Positions 21,765-33,907 of a DNA stretch of 64,000 nucleotides are shown here, piece by piece. The notes beneath the pieces were generated by a model, which was not told the DNA's origin, searched no databases, and was given only the letters and a program-made list of their open reading frames with translations. Position 1 is the stretch's first letter; each line of letters opens with the position of its first letter. The stretch lies in contig CM055094.1 of assembly GCA_029204225.1 (NCBI GenBank), positions 71,405,223 to 71,469,222 of the forward strand, read 5' to 3'. Source of the stretch: Diphasiastrum complanatum (Eukaryota; Streptophyta; Lycopodiopsida; Lycopodiales; Lycopodiaceae). The position numbers and the translations under genes were made by a program.

Positions 21765-23058
21765 TGGTATCAGAGCCATATAGGGAATGTACATAGTACA
21801 ACATCGCCGTTGAAGAGAGCTTCGGGAGAAGTGTCTTCTGAGAGTTCAGGATTTATGGCGGGTTGAAGACGGAAGGAGAAACACTGATGCAGAGAGTTTA
21901 GCACACAGAAGCTTGGTGAGCTTGAGATTGTGTGAGGATTCAGAGACAAGAGTTGTCGGCTGAATCAGAACCTCAGCAAACGAAATTTTGAAGTTTCGAA
22001 GCAGGTTGTTTGGTGTTTGCAGTCAGTGTGCATTCAATCGGATACCGTTTGATGAATGGATTGAAGCATCAGCTTTCCAGCAGTAGGGCGACCTCGGAGA
22101 AAGGGGATAGGCTCGTCAGAACACTGTGAACTGGAAGCCAAGAACAGATTTGTGTGAAAAACCCTAGTCTGGGATTTGGGAGCACAAAATCAGAGATTTC
22201 TCTCTATACTGATCCGTTTTGCAAGCTGTAAAAAGTCATAGGAGGGCGCCCTAGCAGTGCAAATCAGGTCTGAAGAGGTCGTGTGTAGCTGCGAGCCAGT
22301 AAGCGAGCCAGATCAGATCCAGGGCTTGGCAGTCATAGCTAGTAAGAAGAGAGGAGGAAGCCATGAGAGAGAGCGGACAACTCGCGCGCATCCAACGCGA
22401 CGGATGTTGTAGCGTCTAGAAGGCCATAGCGACCATATGAGCGTGGTTCAACGCCCAGATGCAGTTTGAACCTTTGGATGAGGTGTCAAATGCATCGACG
22501 GTCTAGAACTCGTGGTGGGAGAGAAACGTGGACCACAAGATTTGGGTTAGACATTGGATGGGCTTTGAAGAGGGCCCTGAAGAAGTGAAGTGCGTTTTGG
22601 CCTTCAACTTCATTAAAAAATTTCATACTGAAAGTTGAGTTGGGTTCCTTCACAAGTGAAGAGTGAAGTTTCTTCAAGGTGAAGAAACAGTTCAAAAACT
22701 AGAAAAGTCCCAATTTTTGGGTCCTTTGCCCGTTTTGACCCAAACGAAAGGCTATAACCTCCAAACGAAGGGCACCCGGACTGTACCTGCAAGTACAGTA
22801 CAACAAAATAGAGTGATTTCAGTGGAGAAAGTGTTCGGAGTGTGCCAGAAGTGATATCACCATTCCATTGGGCACGTTGTTGGGAGTTGACAACTGAGTG
22901 TATTTCGGAAGGCGACGCTGATTTGGCTTTCAAATTGGTGGAAAAGCGGTGAGTGGCCTGGTAAGGGAAAAATTGCAGGTCATTATTTTCAACTTCTGAC
23001 ATCATTGTTGGCCTTGTCATACTGTTTTTAGCCTACGGCAAAAGTTTCAAGCAGTTGT
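21765..23058 (+). other. PBS and long leader of copia element 2, second copy
   Basis: Begins with TGGTATCAGAGCC (initiator-Met tRNA site) and continues as about 1.28 kb of leader without a conserved open frame. It aligns with 10,464-9,196 on the other strand. Confidence 0.78.
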
Positions 23059-23628
23059 GTGATGGCAAACATGGGAGAGTCCATTTTGAGTGAAAGTAGC
23101 AAATTGGACGGGATTTCTAACTATGTAGTGTGCAAATTCAAAATGAAAAACATATTGATGGAGAAAGACGTGTGGGAAGTTGTCACAGGTGATGAGAGAA
23201 GGCCGCCAAATGAAGCGGATATCAAAGTGTTCGACGAAAAGATGAGGAAAGCTTTGACCTTCATTAACTTGTCAGTGAAGGATCACATCATTACCCAGAT
23301 TTGTGATGTTGTTACACCCAGATAGGCATGGGATGTGCTAAAGGAGCAGTTTGAGACATCAAATCCATCAAGAACCATGTTTCTGAAGTCAAAGCTGAAT
23401 AGTGCCCGAATGGAACAAGGAGAGCACATTCAGACGTACATGACCAGAATCAAGACAATGAGGGATGAACTGTATTCTATTGGTGAGCGCATACATGATG
23501 TGGAGTTGGTGCACAATGCATTGTGCGGCATTGCAGAACCCTAGCAGATGTTTGTGAGCAGAATAGCATCAAGAGAAAGATTGCCAACCTTTGACGAGCT
23601 CACAGGAATCTTGATGCAGGAAGAGCAA
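23059..23628 (+). pseudogene. Copia element 2 gag, second copy (broken and truncated)
   Basis: MANMGES start, then the gag core KLDGISNYVVCKFKMKNIL and VWEVVTGDERRPPNEAD. A TAG after VTPR (about 23,322) and another after GIAEP (about 23,542) interrupt one continuous frame that otherwise matches the element 2 gag to LMQEEQ. At 23,629 the sequence switches abruptly into the LTR of element 3 copy A; the rest of element 2 is gone. Confidence 0.88.
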
Positions 23629-24380
23629 TGTCGAGGATGTTTCCACGTGTGGAGAATTGTAAAGTAAATCAAAATGTTTGATATAGGGGTCTCATAGAAT
23701 TTCATAGTCAATCATTTAGGTGTAGGATGTTGATAGGGTCAAATTTGGCATAGATGGCAAATTATCCATTTCCACTTGTAATGCCAATATTGAGCCAAAA
23801 TAGAGCCAAACTTGTGCCAATTAGAGTGTAGACAAGTGTCATGCTTTTGTTTGATGAAGCTTAAGAGGTCCAATAGGATTTAGAGGTGGAACCTTGTGAG
23901 GTCCAATAGAAAATTGAGGTGTGCTTGAATATAGTCCAATAGAATTTAGAGGTGCATGGATCAATGGTCCAATAGGATTAAGAGGTGGCAAAGTGTGATC
24001 CAATCATAGTTAAGCATAGTGGTAGCTCATGAATCTATTAGCATCATTGTACTCCTCCTTTTGGATCTAATTGATTTTGAGATTGAGTGGATTTTGAGTG
24101 TCATTGAATTTCTAGCTTTCTCTCTCTACCCGAGAGCTCATGATGGTTTTTCTCTCTCTACCCGAGGAGAGCAGCTTGTTTTTACTTAGAATACTTTTGG
24201 AACACTTCCCACACGTGTGAGTGAGAGTTGGAAGTGTTTGAATGCATGTAGTAGTGTGTTTTTGCCATAGAATCAAAGATAGATCTTGAATCTCAATCTA
24301 GTCTTGATCTTGGTGCATCTACACACCTTAGGAGATCACAAGTACATGTAGTGGACAATCCACACGTGTGAAATTCAACA
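23629..24380 (+). repeat. 5' LTR of copia element 3 copy A (5' truncated)
   Basis: Lacks roughly the first 75 bp of the 815-bp LTR seen in copy B, ends in ...TGTGAAATTCAACA, and is followed by PBS TGGTATCAGAGCC at 24,381-24,393. It contains the same CCAAT series as copy B and CACACGTGTG motifs. The truncation coincides with the junction to the element 2 gag. Confidence 0.9.
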
Positions 24381-25138
24381 TGGTATCAGAGCCTACCTAA
24401 GGTTACCATGCATTTTGATCCATTTGAGTGAAAACTATTCATCAATCTTGAGCTAGAAATTGTCAAGGCCCATTTTCCTAGCTATCTTGTTCAATTTTGG
24501 ATCAAAAAGAGATCAAAAGGACATTGATTGGGTCTGACCTGGTACTGTACGGAATCAGGTGCTCAGACACGTGTGAGGAACATCCAATTTTAGTTTGGGA
24601 GTTCTCTTTCATGTTTGATCCAAAAATCTTGCTAGATAGCTTGTTTTGAAGCTATTTTTGTCTAGTTCCTGATGCAATCAATTTCATTCCATTTGGTTGA
24701 GCCAATCAAAAGTTTTAAGCTTTTGAAGAGGGTTAGGTAGGGCACCTAGACCTGGGTGGACACATTTGGTTTGGTCAAAAGATTGCTTGTTTGATCCAAA
24801 ATCACAGTTGAATGCTTACCAATCTCATCTATATGTGATCTAGGCACTGTTTTGAGATCTTAGCCATTTTGTTTCATGCAATATCATTGTATTTGAGTCA
24901 GATTTGGTTTCTTAGTGTATTTCACACATGATAAGAGTGTTTGATCCTAACTTTGCCCATACTCCATCATTTGATGTGAAGTAGATCTAGTTTTGGAGAG
25001 ATTGAGATAGCTAGTGAGAATCATCTCACAGTTTGTTGCAAGATCTTGTATAGGAGATGGTAGCACACCATTATTGGATCCTATAGTGAGAGATAAGCAA
25101 CATTTTTTGTTCATCACTTTTATGTATCTCCACTTTAC

Positions 25139-25549
25139 ATGACTTCAATGAGTTCATACTTGTTGCAACCAAGTGAGAGATTGTCTACTTCCAATTATTC
25201 AATATGGAAGTTGAGGATGGAGTCCATCTTGATTCTCCAAGATGTGATGGACATTGTACTTGGGACTGAGGAGGAGCCTCAAGTCCTTCAAGAAGTACAA
25301 AAATACAAGAATAGAGCTAGGATGGCTCTCCACTACATTAAGATGAACGTCTCTAATGAGATATTGAGGGAGATTGGTGATTGTTCTACATCCAAGGAAG
25401 CTTGGGATAGTCTCCAGTCCATTTATGAGGCTAAGAACACCTCTAGGCTCCTCACTCTTAGAAACCAAAACTTCCAAAGTAGTCAAAAGAGTGATGAAAG
25501 TGCATCTAATTATGTTTTGAGAGTCTATTTGCCAAGCACAAAGAGATGA
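25139..25549 (+). pseudogene. Copia element 3 copy A, gag (internal deletion)
   Basis: 136 codons: SNYSIWKLRMESIL, MALHYIKMNVSNEIL and SKEAWDSLQSIYEAKN are copia gag (UBN2-type) motifs. Compared with copy B about 240 bp are missing after NYVLRV, which removes the gag C-terminus, shifts the frame and ends the protein early. The leader 24,394-25,138 precedes it and aligns with copy B. Confidence 0.9.
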
Positions 25550-27306
25550 GTAAGAAGCAACACCATCACTTCTCTAATGACAAAGCTAAAGACCAAGATG
25601 GAGAGGAGGAGGATACCTCTCATGCTTTTAATTCAAATCTCAAGAAGAAGATGATCAAGTGCTTTTATTGTGGCAAGAAAGGCCATTATGCCACCAATTG
25701 CTTCAAGAAGAAGAATCAACTCAATCAAGCCAACATCACCAATGAGAAAGAAGACTATATTGCAAGTGATGGAGAAGGCTCTCTTATGGCATCAAGCTTC
25801 TCCTCTTCCACCTTCAACAAGGATGACTCATGGTATATTGATAGTGGAGCATCTTCACATATGTGTGGCTCCAAGCACTTTTTTTCATCTATTATGCCTT
25901 ATGATGGAGTCAAGAAGACCATATACTTTGCAAGTAAGCATGAGTGCAATATTGAAGGATTAGGGATTATTCCCTTGAAGCTTGCATCTTCTAAAGATCT
26001 CTTTCTCAAAAATGTTCTTTTTGTCCCAAAGCTTACAAAGAACATCTTAAGTGCTGGCCAACTTCTTGATAGTGGCTTTGATGTCAATTTCAATATTGAC
26101 AATTGTGTGATTAAGAAGGATGGTGAGATCCTTGCATATGGATCAAGATTTGAAGGCATCTACAAATTTGATCCAAGTGAGAGTGCAAACTCTCTTGATG
26201 TTTCTTATATTTCCAATATTTCAGAGGAGGAGGATTACACAAGATGCAAATATCTTCTCTCTTCAAGTATTATGGTGTATGATTATTCCTTATTATTCGA
26301 AGCATATGTTGAGAAGAAATTCTCATTGAAGATCAAAGCTTTGAGGAGTATTGGAGCTCTTGAAGGAATAGCACCATATGAAGTTTTACTCAAGATGAAG
26401 CCTAAGGTTGATCACCTTAGTGAACTTGGTAGTGCTTGCTTTGCACATATTCCCTTGGAAACAAGAAGGAAGGATGATCCAAGCTCATGGATCATGATTG
26501 GATACTCATCCATCAAGGAGGCCTTTAGTGTCTTTATACACTCTATTTCAAATGTGATGGTGAATAGAGATGTCATATTGCATGAAGATTCAATCTTGGA
26601 AGTGGCCGGGATCAAGGCTTCTCAAGAAGCATCACAAGTTATCCTTTTTGAAGATATTCAAGTTATGATGGGGCCAATGTGTGAGGAGGAGTTTCTTCTT
26701 CATATGATTTCAAGAAGATCTTCAAGATGCATGACCGAGACTTTATGGCTCACCTTACATGGCAAAGAGGGGCATCTTTCATGTTGTATCTACTACAACA
26801 CATTCATATATGCTTCTCTTCCTTTGCTTGAAATGCTATCTTGCTTCGTTGAATTTTTTGGATCTCAAAGTTCAAGAAAAGATATACTAGTTTTGTATGA
26901 TGCTTATGGTATGGACATGTTTCTTGTCATTATTGACTTAGATGTGTTTCCAATACTTTTTGAAATCAAGATATTGTATTGTCAAAAGTATGCTCTTGGT
27001 TCTAGTAAGAACAAGATTGAGCTTGGTACTCACTTTTTTGAAAATCATGTTTTCACATGTTTTGAGGCAAATTGTAAACTCCTCTTGAGATTAAGTGAAG
27101 CATCCAAAGTGGACACTTACATCCTTGAGAGAGTAACTAGCCTAAAAAAGATCAAGATAGTCTTTGATATCAAGATTAGATCCATCATGGATATAGTTCA
27201 TTGTATGTGGACTAGTCAAGCTAGAAAGCATAATCTTGATAATCATCATTGTTTCACATCTTATGATCTTGATCTCCATGATCCTTATGAGGCTTGGAAG
27301 CCTTAG
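25546..27306 (+). CDS. Copia element 3 copy A, gag-protease-integrase-remnant protein lacking RT
   Basis: A 586-codon frame: CCHC zinc knuckle CFYCGKKGHYATNC, protease WYIDSGASSHM, pre-integrase LFVPKLTKNILSAGQL, then a spliced-looking integrase remnant in which EKKFSLKIKALRS runs straight into the C-terminal part (APYEVLLKMKPKVDHL ... NVMVNRDVILHED). The catalytic core residues are absent. About 280 further residues have no RT motifs; near the end KNKIELGTHFFENHV resembles the C-terminal part of copia RNase H. The frame is nearly the same as in copy B, with mostly single-residue changes. It probably has no enzymatic reverse transcription of its own. Confidence 0.85.
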   Translation: MSKKQHHHFSNDKAKDQDGEEEDTSHAFNSNLKKKMIKCFYCGKKGHYATNCFKKKNQLNQANITNEKEDYIASDGEGSLMASSFSSSTFNKDDSWYIDSGASSHMCGSKHFFSSIMPYDGVKKTIYFASKHECNIEGLGIIPLKLASSKDLFLKNVLFVPKLTKNILSAGQLLDSGFDVNFNIDNCVIKKDGEILAYGSRFEGIYKFDPSESANSLDVSYISNISEEEDYTRCKYLLSSSIMVYDYSLLFEAYVEKKFSLKIKALRSIGALEGIAPYEVLLKMKPKVDHLSELGSACFAHIPLETRRKDDPSSWIMIGYSSIKEAFSVFIHSISNVMVNRDVILHEDSILEVAGIKASQEASQVILFEDIQVMMGPMCEEEFLLHMISRRSSRCMTETLWLTLHGKEGHLSCCIYYNTFIYASLPLLEMLSCFVEFFGSQSSRKDILVLYDAYGMDMFLVIIDLDVFPILFEIKILYCQKYALGSSKNKIELGTHFFENHVFTCFEANCKLLLRLSEASKVDTYILERVTSLKKIKIVFDIKIRSIMDIVHCMWTSQARKHNLDNHHCFTSYDLDLHDPYEAWKP

Positions 27307-27582
27307 ATTTCTCTATTTATGGTGCATCCATCATGCAAGTGGAACTTTCAAGGCAAAGATCATCATCAAGCATGGAGGAAGCCCATGATAATAGTGGCAT
27401 ATTGGTGGAGCACTCTTCAAAGGCATTGGCAAGAGATCTTATCATGGATATGGTGAGGGTGCTGCTATGATGGATCCCTTCGCTGATCTTCACTTCTTAT
27501 GCATACCAAAGGATCCACTCAAAAAGATTTACAAACTTCTCAAGTGATCTAGTACCTTTCCAAGCTATTTTTTGAGGAGGAG

Positions 27583-28198
27583 TGTGAGAAATTGGCAAAA
27601 ATCTAGCTTGGTATTCTCTATGATAGAAGTTTGTAAGTGAATCTCACATGTGTGGAGGATGTTCCCACGTGTGGAGAATTGTAAAGTAAATCAAAATGTT
27701 TGATATAGGGGTCTCATAGAATTTCATAGTCAAGCATTTAGGTGTAGGATGTTGATAGGGTCAAATTTGGCATAGATGGCAAATTATCCATTTCCACTTG
27801 TAATGCCAATATTGAGCCAAAATAGAGCCAAACTTGTGCCAACTAGAGTGTAGACAAGTGTCATACTTTTGTTTGATGAAGCTTAAGAGGTCCAATAGGA
27901 TTTAGAGGTGGAACCTTGTGAGGTCCAATAGAAAATTGAGGTGTGCTTGAATATAGTCCAATAGAATTTAGAGGTGCATGGATCAATGGTCCAATAGGAT
28001 TAAGAGGTGGCAAAGTGTGATCCAATCATAGTTAAGCATAGTGGTAGCTCATGAATCTATTAGTATCATTGTACTCCTCCTTTTGGATCTAATTGATTTT
28101 GAGATTGAGTGGATTTTGAGTGTCATTGAATTTCTAGCTTTCTCTCTTTACCCGAGAGCTCATGATGGTTTTTCTCTCTCTACCCAAGGAGAGAAGCA
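27583..28198 (+). repeat. 3' LTR of copia element 3 copy A (3' truncated)
   Basis: Starts TGTGAGAAATTGGC right after the polypurine tract TTTTTTGAGGAGGAG and matches copy B's LTR until about 28,198, where it joins the inverted element 1 copy. About 200 bp of the LTR end are missing, so no target-site duplication can be read. Confidence 0.9.
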
Positions 28199-29890
28199 AT
28201 GTTTTCTTCAAGTATTCCATTCAAAAAAGGTATTTTAACATCTGACTGCCAAATTTTCCAATTCTTTTGAGTGGCAATTGCAACCATAATTCTTATAGAG
28301 GTAATTCTAACCACCGGTGCATAAGTTTCAGTATAGTCTATTCCTTCTATTTGACTATACCCCTTTGCCACAAGCTTGGCATTAAACTTGTCAACTGTTT
28401 TGTCAGCTTTCAGTTTTACTTTGTACACCCATTTGTTTCCAATTATCTTTGAGTTTGTAGGCATGTCCACGAGTTCCCATACCTGATTTTCTTCCATGGA
28501 CTGAATCTCCTCTTCCATCGCTCTCCTCCAGCTTGGCCAATACTTGGACTGCTTTGCTTCTGCCAAGGTTTTTGGCTCTAGTATGAGATCATCTTTCACT
28601 TCCATTACATATATCATGTCTCCATACTTTTTCGACAGCCTTTTGACTCTTGTTGATTTTCTAATGTCACTTGGAAAACTGTCTTGGTTTGGTTTCTTGT
28701 CTTCTTCATGATTCTTTTCTGTTGCATTGTCTTGCGCTTCAGCTTCCAGTTCCACATTAAGATCTATGAACTGATCTTGTAATGGATTATCTGGCTTTAT
28801 TTGAGCTTCTATTTCTAGATAGGCTTTTCTACGAGCAATTGTTTCATAGAACGTTTTGTCCTCGTAGAATTCTACATCTCTTGAAACTATCACTTTCTTA
28901 GTTGTATATCCTTTCTGCTTGTCAGGGTACCCCACAAATATGCCTCTTTGTGCTCTTGGGTCAAGTTTTCTGTTGCCAACGTCTTCCACTAATGCATAGC
29001 TTAAAAAACCAAAAACTCTGATGTGATCTAGCTTTAGTTTGGACATTGTCCAGAGCTCATTAGGCATTTTCCATCCTAACCTTTGTACTGGCAACCTGTT
29101 GTAGACATAGGCAGCTGTTGATAAGGCTTCTGCCCAAAATCTTTCAGACAAGCTTTTACCATATAACATGCACCTCATGTTGTTTAGTAGGGTTAGATTC
29201 ATCCTTTCACTAACGCCATTCTGTTGTGGGTTATGTGGACAAGTTAACTGCCTTCTAATTCCTTATTGTTTGCAAAATAGTTAAAATTCCTGACTAACAT
29301 ATTCTCCTCCGTTATTTGTTCTCAATGCCAGAGGTACTTGTCCCTTTTGTGATTTGCATGCAGTCACATATTCTTTAAAAGCAGACAAAGCCTCTAAATT
29401 GAGTTTTATAGCCTTAACAAATGTATAGCGAGAATAATCATCAATAATCGTTATGAAGTATTTTGCTGACCCTGTGATATAGATTAGGCAGTTCCCTCCT
29501 TGAAATCTAGTTTCAATCCCCATATCCATCATTCTGATGACAGAAAGAAGGTTTTTGCTTATTCCAGGAACGTACAAAACTTCCATCAATCTACCTCTTT
29601 TTGTTTTTAACAAGTTCAATAAGAATTGACCCGTTCATTCTGTTGCAATGGGTTTGTTATTTCCAATAAAAATGCTAATAGCAGGATCTAGCCTTCTCTT
29701 TCATGGAAAATCCTAATGCTCCTAGGAGCCTATGAACTTCCTTGAATCTTCTCACATAGGAGGTGATTGATTCACCTTCTACTAATGCCATATCTGTTAG
29801 CTCTTTTAGCAAAACGATCCTGGAGGTCACTCCTACTCCATGATAGAGATTCTGTAAAGTCTTTTAAACATCTTTGGGCATTTTCATGTC
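28199..29890 (-). pseudogene. Inverted copy of copia element 1 (RT, integrase and gag pieces)
   Basis: Aligns with 4,847 down to 2,630 of element 1 on the opposite strand, minus about 2,838-3,345. Open parts: 28,180-29,202 (integrase C-terminus, linker, RT up to VKIPFLNGILEE) and 29,281-29,619 (LYVPGISKNLLS, IDDYSRYTFVKA, LRTNNGGEYVSQEF). It has the same pre-integrase to mid-integrase deletion as the first copy, so that deletion is ancestral to the pair. The last few codons of the 28,180 frame are read through into the element 3 LTR. Confidence 0.9.
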
Positions 29891-30162
29891 TCTTTAACAG
29901 AAACAAGCTTGAACATTGAGTTATGAGGCGTGAAGGTGCACTCCCAAAATAAGGGACACTAAAATAATCACTTCGGTAATAATTTGTTTGTTTGATAGAG
30001 TAATTGGAAATCTATAAGAATGGGGTTCTTAAATTTAAAGATCATAATCATGATCATCCATGCTCACCGACTATTTTCTATGAGACATGGATGCCCACCT
30101 GGATCCTTTGCCTGGCTCCATGAGCTCCCTTTAAAGTTGTCCATCACTGCATACATATTTGC

Positions 30163-30166
<4 letters not shown>

Positions 30167-30245
<79 letters not shown>
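30167..30245. repeat. (AG)n microsatellite, about 79 bp
   Basis: Counterpart of the (TC)n tract at 1,391-1,545 in the inverted copy. Confidence 0.97.
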
Positions 30246-30247
<2 letters not shown>

Positions 30248-30648
30248 TGATTTATAGGCTTTAGCAATATTGGAGGGGACACTCTAGGCATTAACTGTCG
30301 ACAAACGCAAAGCATCGCTATTGCAGGGTAAAAGATGGAAATCAATCGAATTTTGCAGCGAACAAGGAGCCTCTGTCGCCGAGGGAATCAGACGGGAATT
30401 GCCATGGCTGCAATACTACATATTTGAGAAAGCCTGGTGGCTACCCACCTAAGTTGGCACTTCTTGCTATCGGCCTCCTTTGCATAGTGTCAAATTCTTG
30501 TTTCTAGAATATTAATATCCTATAGAATGATATATCACCATGATTTTCTTCTTTTTCTTTATCAAATGAATGATATCACTATGACATCACATCACACTAC
30601 CTACAACTACAGCTACAGCCACATGCTACAAGCACGGAGCGTTCACAC

Positions 30649-31094
30649 CAGTGTTGGGCGGGTATCACGGTATTGCATGTATTTATAAATTTTAATACCA
30701 GTAGGGTATCAACATAAGGAGGTGTAGGAGTTGTAGACTTGTATAGACCAAGTTTGTATCAGAAGGGTGATACCATCCGGTTTTCCACCCAGGTATAAAC
30801 ATGTACGAATTGCTAAAAACAATCATTTTAATGAGTAATATCATAATTTAAGATATCAAAAATTTGAAATATCAAAACATTTCACTAAAAATAGTACTGC
30901 TATTGATACCATGACAAAAATCCACAAAATCTCCCAAACCTGGGTATCAATATGAACAGTAAGATAGTTAATATTGGGTGTCCGGTTCTAGACCTAGTAT
31001 TAGAAATTCATATAGCAGTCGGGTAAGTTTTTTGATACCATGTTGATACCCATTATTGATACTAGTCGTGACCCTATATACTAGCCCAACAATG
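30649..31094. mobile_element. hAT-type MITE, copy 2
   Basis: A 446-bp inverted copy of the element at 552-996. Ends are CAGTGTTGGGCGGGTAT and, reversed, CATTGTTGGGCTAGTAT. Flanking 8-bp duplications GTTCACAC (30,641-30,648 and 31,095-31,102) are identical, confirming the boundaries. It has no reading frame. Confidence 0.82.
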
Positions 31095-31316
31095 GTTCAC
31101 ACACAAAGAGTGGATTTGGTGTTGTATCCAATGATGAATCTTAGCGTATGTCGTGATTATTAGATGATAATAATTTTCCTTTTGAGTGGAAGGAGTTACT
31201 TTTGTTCGTGACTTCATTCAATGTGCTCATTGGGATTTAATGTCTCCATACACTTTGTGAGGATACTAACTTTATGGACAATTTGTCATGGGCATTGGGG
31301 TAGTGAAACGGCGAGA

Positions 31317-31601
31317 CCTGAGTGAACAACTATATGTAAAGTTAAATTTCATTTTGAGAAATACAGTTGTTATGTGAGCTTGTTGAGGAGAGTGTTTTCT
31401 ATATGTGTTATTGTGTAGCATGATCTGTGTTCTTGTGCAAAGATTCTAAGTTGGTATCAGAGCCGTACAGGGAGTGTACACAGTACATCATCATCGTTGA
31501 AGAGAGCTTCTAGAGAAGTGTCTTCTGAGAGTTCGGGGTTTACGGCGGGTTGAAGATGGAAGGAGAAACACTGATGCAGAGAGTTTGGCACTCAGAAGCT
31601 T
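31317..31601 (+). repeat. Element 2 LTR-leader fragment
   Basis: Matches the second half of the element 2 LTR (from CCTGAGTGAAC), the PBS TGGTATCAGAGCC (31,452-31,464) and the first 140 bp of the leader, then stops. Both ends are abrupt, with no duplication seen. Confidence 0.85.
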
Positions 31602-33445
31602 ATTCTTGTACAATAGGTTTTGTGTTATTTCTAGAGATAGAAGCCTAAATTGCCATCTAAAACAAGCTATCTAGCAAGCAGCCTTTCGGTGCAACCATAT
31701 CTACAAGCTTTCAAGCTGTATACTCAAAACTCCTTAGAGTTTTATTCTTTTACCTTTGTAGTTCGAAAAAAAAAACACATTCTTTAAACAATTTTCTTAG
31801 TGATTAGTCCTCAAACTTAGGTCAAGAGCTTGCTCTCTATTAGGCTCAGTTTCAATAATACTAGAACATAGGTGAATATTGCATTTCAAAGCTAATTTTT
31901 TAGGTCAAGAATGCCAAATACTAGCACCATCAACAATTGTATACAATAGCGTATAGCTACCCCAAGCTATCCATAAGAATCAGGAATGGAAATTACCACT
32001 CTCAAAAACTGGCTCCATTGGCATAGAAGAGAGAGCACTAAGAATATCACCACATGAAGTATTTTGATAACCTTAATTATATTCAACAACATCGTGCTCA
32101 CAAGAACTGGTGAGATGAATGAGGAACTAACATAGAACAGAGAGGACATTGGCATATATGCCAACCACACTTAGGAACATGAATCTTCGATAAAATCAGA
32201 GAAGTGTCATATTTCTCTAACAAAAGTAGAGGGAAGAGAGTTTGACCCTAAGAAATGTGTGTCTCATCAGACAAGTCATGAACGTCAGTGGAAAAACCTC
32301 ATCTGGCGACTCTAGATATGCATGCTCTAACATTTGGGCTCCATCTTTAGCATCCGAAACAATACTAAGAATGGAGGAATATCGATGAAATGATGTATCC
32401 AAGCATACCTAATCTCGATCCACTAAACCCTCATGAGAACCAAGATGATCCTTTGCCCCATTTGGTGCATGCAATCCCTTCACATCTAGAGCATCGGGTG
32501 TATTGGCCAAAAACTCTACTGCAACTAGAATCTTTTTGGGCTATCAATTGCTCATGTACCTAGTGTATCTTGAATTTACACACCAAATGCAATTTTAGAA
32601 GCTTCTCTTTGGAAATGATATTTGACTCATATTGGTTTCACATAATATTCCACATCTTTGATGCTAAGGTAATAAGGCTTACCTCTATGAATGCACAATC
32701 ACTCAGATTTCTCAAGAGAAAATGATGTGTCTTGTGATTTGTGTGCCAGTCCTTCTTGACTACTACTACTATGTGCTCTCCTCACATTTTCTTCCTTATC
32801 CATAGTGGATATTTCGGCATTTCTAATGTGTAATTGGGCTTGATTATTAGGCATAACCAAGCTCCGTTAAATGTTGGTGTAAGCACAAAGAGGTAAAGGC
32901 CTGTTGTTTAGCTCTAAAACAAAATTGAAAGAAACCAAAACCCTCACTACACAATGGAACCTGCTGGCTTTGGCCAAAAGCCTGGCTAGCCCTGCTAAGC
33001 TTGTCCAGTTCCACAATAACTATCTCCCACTACTATTATTCAACTAGAGAACCTTTGAGCCTCCTTTTTCTAGATGTGCGTGTCCCCTCCATTGACTACC
33101 CACAATGTGAGTGGCTATGTTCCTCTTGAGTCTTGACTACTAGTGATGGACTTGGATGAAGGGGCATCGAGACCAAGGTTCTCCCTTTGCTACAATCTCA
33201 TGTCAAGTGTCAATATCGCCACCCTACCTATGAAAATAGGGATTGAAATTACAATGGATCCTTCACAGCATTCAAGAGAATGTGTTAGCCAAAACAAGAA
33301 ACATGTAGACAGCTGTTATGTTGAGTTGGTTGAAACTTCCTTTTCTTTCCTTGAGGTGTAGACTTTAGTCTCTCACAAATAAGGACATACAAGAGAGATA
33401 AAAAAGCCTGCCCACACCATGAATGATTACACAAAAGTAGAGAGA

Positions 33446-33525
<80 letters not shown>

Positions 33526-33902
33526 AATGAAATCATTGCATTAGTGTATGTTGTTAGTAAAAAATCTTATGTACAACAAGTTCCTACTATATATGTGCAA
33601 CAATTTACTTACACTAGCATCATAATGTACATTATGTCTATCTTAATAAGATAGCCAAGTTCGGAGCAAGTATTTCCCTTTTCCACAACAAATTAAAACT
33701 TGAAATGTTACAAATAGATGTTTATCATCGAAAAACCTGATTTGCAAGATTGTGGGCTATCAGCTCAATGTTACAAGCAAGACTCTATCCATCAAACACC
33801 TGTTTGCTTTATTGCATGCCACCATCAGCTCATTGTTACAAACAAGGGTTTATCTACAAACACTAAATTGCAACTTTTTTTACTTTGTCTGAATTCAATC
33901 TC
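31602..33902. other. Mostly unrecognised, with one copia gag remnant
   Basis: Reading the minus strand around 32,660-32,530 gives a degenerate match to the copia gag core (ASKMWNIM, then NQYESN, then LLKLHLVCKFKI) with stops. The rest shows no family I recognise. An (AG)n tract lies at 33,449-33,524. The open frame over that tract is a translation artefact. Confidence 0.45.
33449..33524. repeat. (AG)n microsatellite
   Basis: About 76 bp of AG dinucleotides. I see no duplicated flanks linking it to the other tracts. Confidence 0.95.
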
Positions 33903-33907
33903 ACTAT

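Larger units (their letters stand above)
29891..31310 (-). repeat. Right arm of the inverted duplication
   Basis: Reverse complement of about 345-1,817 with scattered differences, including the (TC)n tract and the MITE. The junction with the element 1 coding part at about 29,890 reflects loss of 1,818-2,629 in this copy. It ends at about 31,310, where an element 2 LTR fragment begins. Confidence 0.88.
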
